Origin: Candidatus Aphodovivens excrementavium
Lineage (GTDB): Bacteria; Actinomycetota; Coriobacteriia; Coriobacteriales; Eggerthellaceae
Length of the DNA stretch: 33,388 nt
Assembly: GCA_018715935.1 (NCBI GenBank)
Contig: DVKR01000021.1
Span: 1-33,388 of the forward strand
Direction: 5' to 3'
In this document: piece by piece, positions 31,942 through 33,388 of the stretch
How positions within the stretch are numbered: position 1 is the stretch's first letter
Layout of the letters: every line of letters starts with the position of its first letter
Position numbers and translations under genes: made by a program
Notes under the pieces: model-generated
What the model saw: the letters and a program-made list of their open reading frames with translations, nothing else
What the model was told of the DNA's origin: nothing
The model's database searches: none

Positions 31942-33165
31942 ATGGAGCTACAGGCAATCAAGCGCAAGCGCTATGTCTATCTTTTCATGTCGGCGATTTC
32001 GTTTTTGGTGTTAGGCCTGGTCTATGGCTGGTCGCTGTTCGCCACGCCACTCGCCGAAATCTACGGCTGGGAAATGTCGGCGGTGAAGATGACCTTCACG
32101 TTCTGCATGATGGCGTTTTGCGTAGGCGGGCTTATCGGCGTCAAGGTTCTCAACGGAATAGGACTCAGAGGCGCCATCCTGCTGTCGGCGTGCCTGCTTG
32201 TCTGCGGGTTCGGCGGAACGGCGCTGCTGGCGCCCCAGGGCATCTGGGCGCTCTACATCTGCTATGGCGTCCTGATTGGCTGCGGCACCGGGCTGGGCTA
32301 CAACGTGACTATCGCGTCGATCACGCCTTGGTTCCCCGATAAATCCGGTTTCGCATCGGGCGTGATGTTCGCCGGGTTCGGACTTGGCTCCATCACGCTT
32401 GGCACGCTCACGCGCGGCATCATCGGGACGGCGGGCATCACCGTCGCGTTTGCCGTTGTTGCGGCAACCGCCGGCGTTGTCATGGTGATTTTGTCGCTGC
32501 TTTTAAAGCGCGCCCCCGAAAATATCGCCGAGCTCTTGGGCGTCACCGCAAAAAAGACCAAGACCGCGCCGGACGCCGAGGCGGATCAGCGCAAGATCTT
32601 CAAAGATCCGGCGTTCTACACCTACTACCTGTGGGCCATCATCATCTTGGGCGCCGGCCTCACCATGATCGGCACCTCCATGCAAGGCGCGCTCGAACTG
32701 GGCATTAACGAGACGTTCGCTGCCACGCTCGTGGGTATTGTCCCTATCGTGAACGGGTGCTCGGGCTTCTCGATGGGCGTCGTCTACGACAAGATCGGCC
32801 TGCGCAAATGCATGATCCTCGTTGCCGCCATCGGCTTCGTGTCGCTCACGATGCTGGCGGTCTCTTTCCAGACGGGAGCCGGTGCGCTCTACGTTGCGGG
32901 CTGCCTGGTTTTGGTTATCGCCTACGGCAGTGTGGCACCGCTTGCAGCCGGCTTCGCTCGCGAACGCTACGGCAACGCGCGCTATCCGCATCACCTCGCC
33001 ATCGTCAACACCGACATCGCTGGCGGGTCTGCGTTCCAGCAAGTCGTATCCAGCGCATGCGCGGGAGCAAGCCCGGCAATCTATGTCGCTATGGCTGTTT
33101 TTGGCGGCGTCGCGCTGGTGACAAGCGCAATTCACTCGCGCATCACCAAGCCAAAGCGGCAATAG
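31942..33165 (+). CDS. OxlT-like MFS transporter
   Basis: A 407-residue, 12-helix MFS protein of the oxalate:formate antiporter-like group: LVLGLVYGWSLFATPLAEIYGW at the start, GCGTGLGYNVTIASITPWFPDK in helix 4-5, a short charged central loop (AKKTKTAPDAEADQRK), and YDKIGLRKCMILVAAIGF in the second half. ATG 31942 follows GAGGGGG. Members exchange small carboxylates, and in gut actinobacteria such transporters often sit beside redox enzymes acting on imported aromatic acids (family knowledge plus inference). It may serve system B through the shared regulator rather than a shared transcript. Confidence 0.92.
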   Translation: MELQAIKRKRYVYLFMSAISFLVLGLVYGWSLFATPLAEIYGWEMSAVKMTFTFCMMAFCVGGLIGVKVLNGIGLRGAILLSACLLVCGFGGTALLAPQGIWALYICYGVLIGCGTGLGYNVTIASITPWFPDKSGFASGVMFAGFGLGSITLGTLTRGIIGTAGITVAFAVVAATAGVVMVILSLLLKRAPENIAELLGVTAKKTKTAPDAEADQRKIFKDPAFYTYYLWAIIILGAGLTMIGTSMQGALELGINETFAATLVGIVPIVNGCSGFSMGVVYDKIGLRKCMILVAAIGFVSLTMLAVSFQTGAGALYVAGCLVLVIAYGSVAPLAAGFARERYGNARYPHHLAIVNTDIAGGSAFQQVVSSACAGASPAIYVAMAVFGGVALVTSAIHSRITKPKRQ

Positions 33166-33178
33166 ATCCGAGAAGGAA

Positions 33179-33208
33179 GCCGACTTCATCCCTCCTTCGG
33201 AAGTCGGC
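33179..33208 (+). terminator. Hairpin after the MFS gene
   Basis: Perfect 9-bp stem GCCGACTTC (33179-33187) and GAAGTCGGC (33200-33208), loop of 12, beginning 14 bases after the stop codon. No T-tract follows; it probably acts with the next hairpin. Confidence 0.5.
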
Positions 33209-33225
33209 CCCGTCCCTCCACGGGT

Positions 33226-33270
33226 GAAAAAGCGGCAGTTGCTTTTCAAAAAAGTAGCTGTCGCTTTTTC
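33226..33270. terminator. Long A/T-ended hairpin, likely bidirectional terminator
   Basis: Two 21-base arms (33226-33246 and 33250-33270) pair along their full length, with three G-U wobbles, around a 3-base loop. The outer ends are GAAAAAGCG and CGCTTTTTC, so a T-run is present in either direction. Confidence 0.7.
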
Positions 33271-33388
33271 GTGCAAAGGCGATCTTCCGCCCAGAAGCGG
33301 GCAGGGAAAAGCATAGGGCGCCAACGCTAGGCCCCCTACGCCCCAACTTCAACAGATCCGCGACCGAAACGCGCGTGAAAACACTCTT

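Overview
The window reads as a chromosomal segment of a high-to-mid-GC Gram-positive anaerobe, most likely a Coriobacteriia member of the Eggerthellaceae type. This is inferred from content: DMSO-reductase-superfamily enzymes paired with very small 4Fe-4S subunits, a membrane-anchored LuxR regulator with an MFS-like sensor half, and actinobacterial-style GTG/TTG starts behind strong Shine-Dalgarno sites. No rRNA, tRNA, CRISPR array or intact IS element was seen.

Left third (1-13,341, all on the minus strand) is a cell-wall glycopolymer locus. In transcription order it runs tagO-like initiating transferase, LCP ligase, tagG/tagH exporter, tarI and tarJ (CDP-ribitol supply), two TagB/TagF-family polyol-phosphate transferases, then two family-2 glycosyltransferases. 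tarI and tarJ point to a ribitol-phosphate wall teichoic acid. An AT-richer two-gene RloA/RloB-like (AbiL-like) anti-phage module interrupts the locus at 2,895-4,869 and has its own candidate promoter.

Middle (13,768-16,570): an orphan enolase-superfamily enzyme, a small SpoT-like HD hydrolase, a RelB/DinJ-PIN toxin-antitoxin pair behind a perfect 18-bp palindromic operator, and the 3' remnant of a second VapC-type PIN toxin.

Right half (16,684-33,388) holds two separate candidate reductive-dehydroxylase (or transhydroxylase-like) systems. System A (minus strand) is a molybdopterin large subunit, a 2x[4Fe-4S] small subunit, an MFS transporter, a 66-residue zinc ribbon and a paralogous MFS transporter, ended by a clear intrinsic terminator. 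It is flanked by a GNAT acetyltransferase and a membrane LuxR regulator. System B (plus strand) is a paralogous large plus small subunit pair between two LysR regulators, followed by an OxlT-like MFS transporter. Neither large subunit has a Tat signal, and both share an unusual iron-sulfur motif (C-x3-C-x27-C-x2-C, lacking the usual first cysteine). By analogy with gut catechol dehydroxylases, acetylene hydratase and pyrogallol-phloroglucinol transhydroxylase, I infer cytoplasmic anaerobic transformation of an imported aromatic or polyphenolic substrate. The substrates are unknown.

Between the systems (25,001-26,540) lies a decayed region with a second VapC remnant, a treble-clef protein and a copy of its 3' end, degenerate hairpin repeats and a 40-bp tandem repeat.
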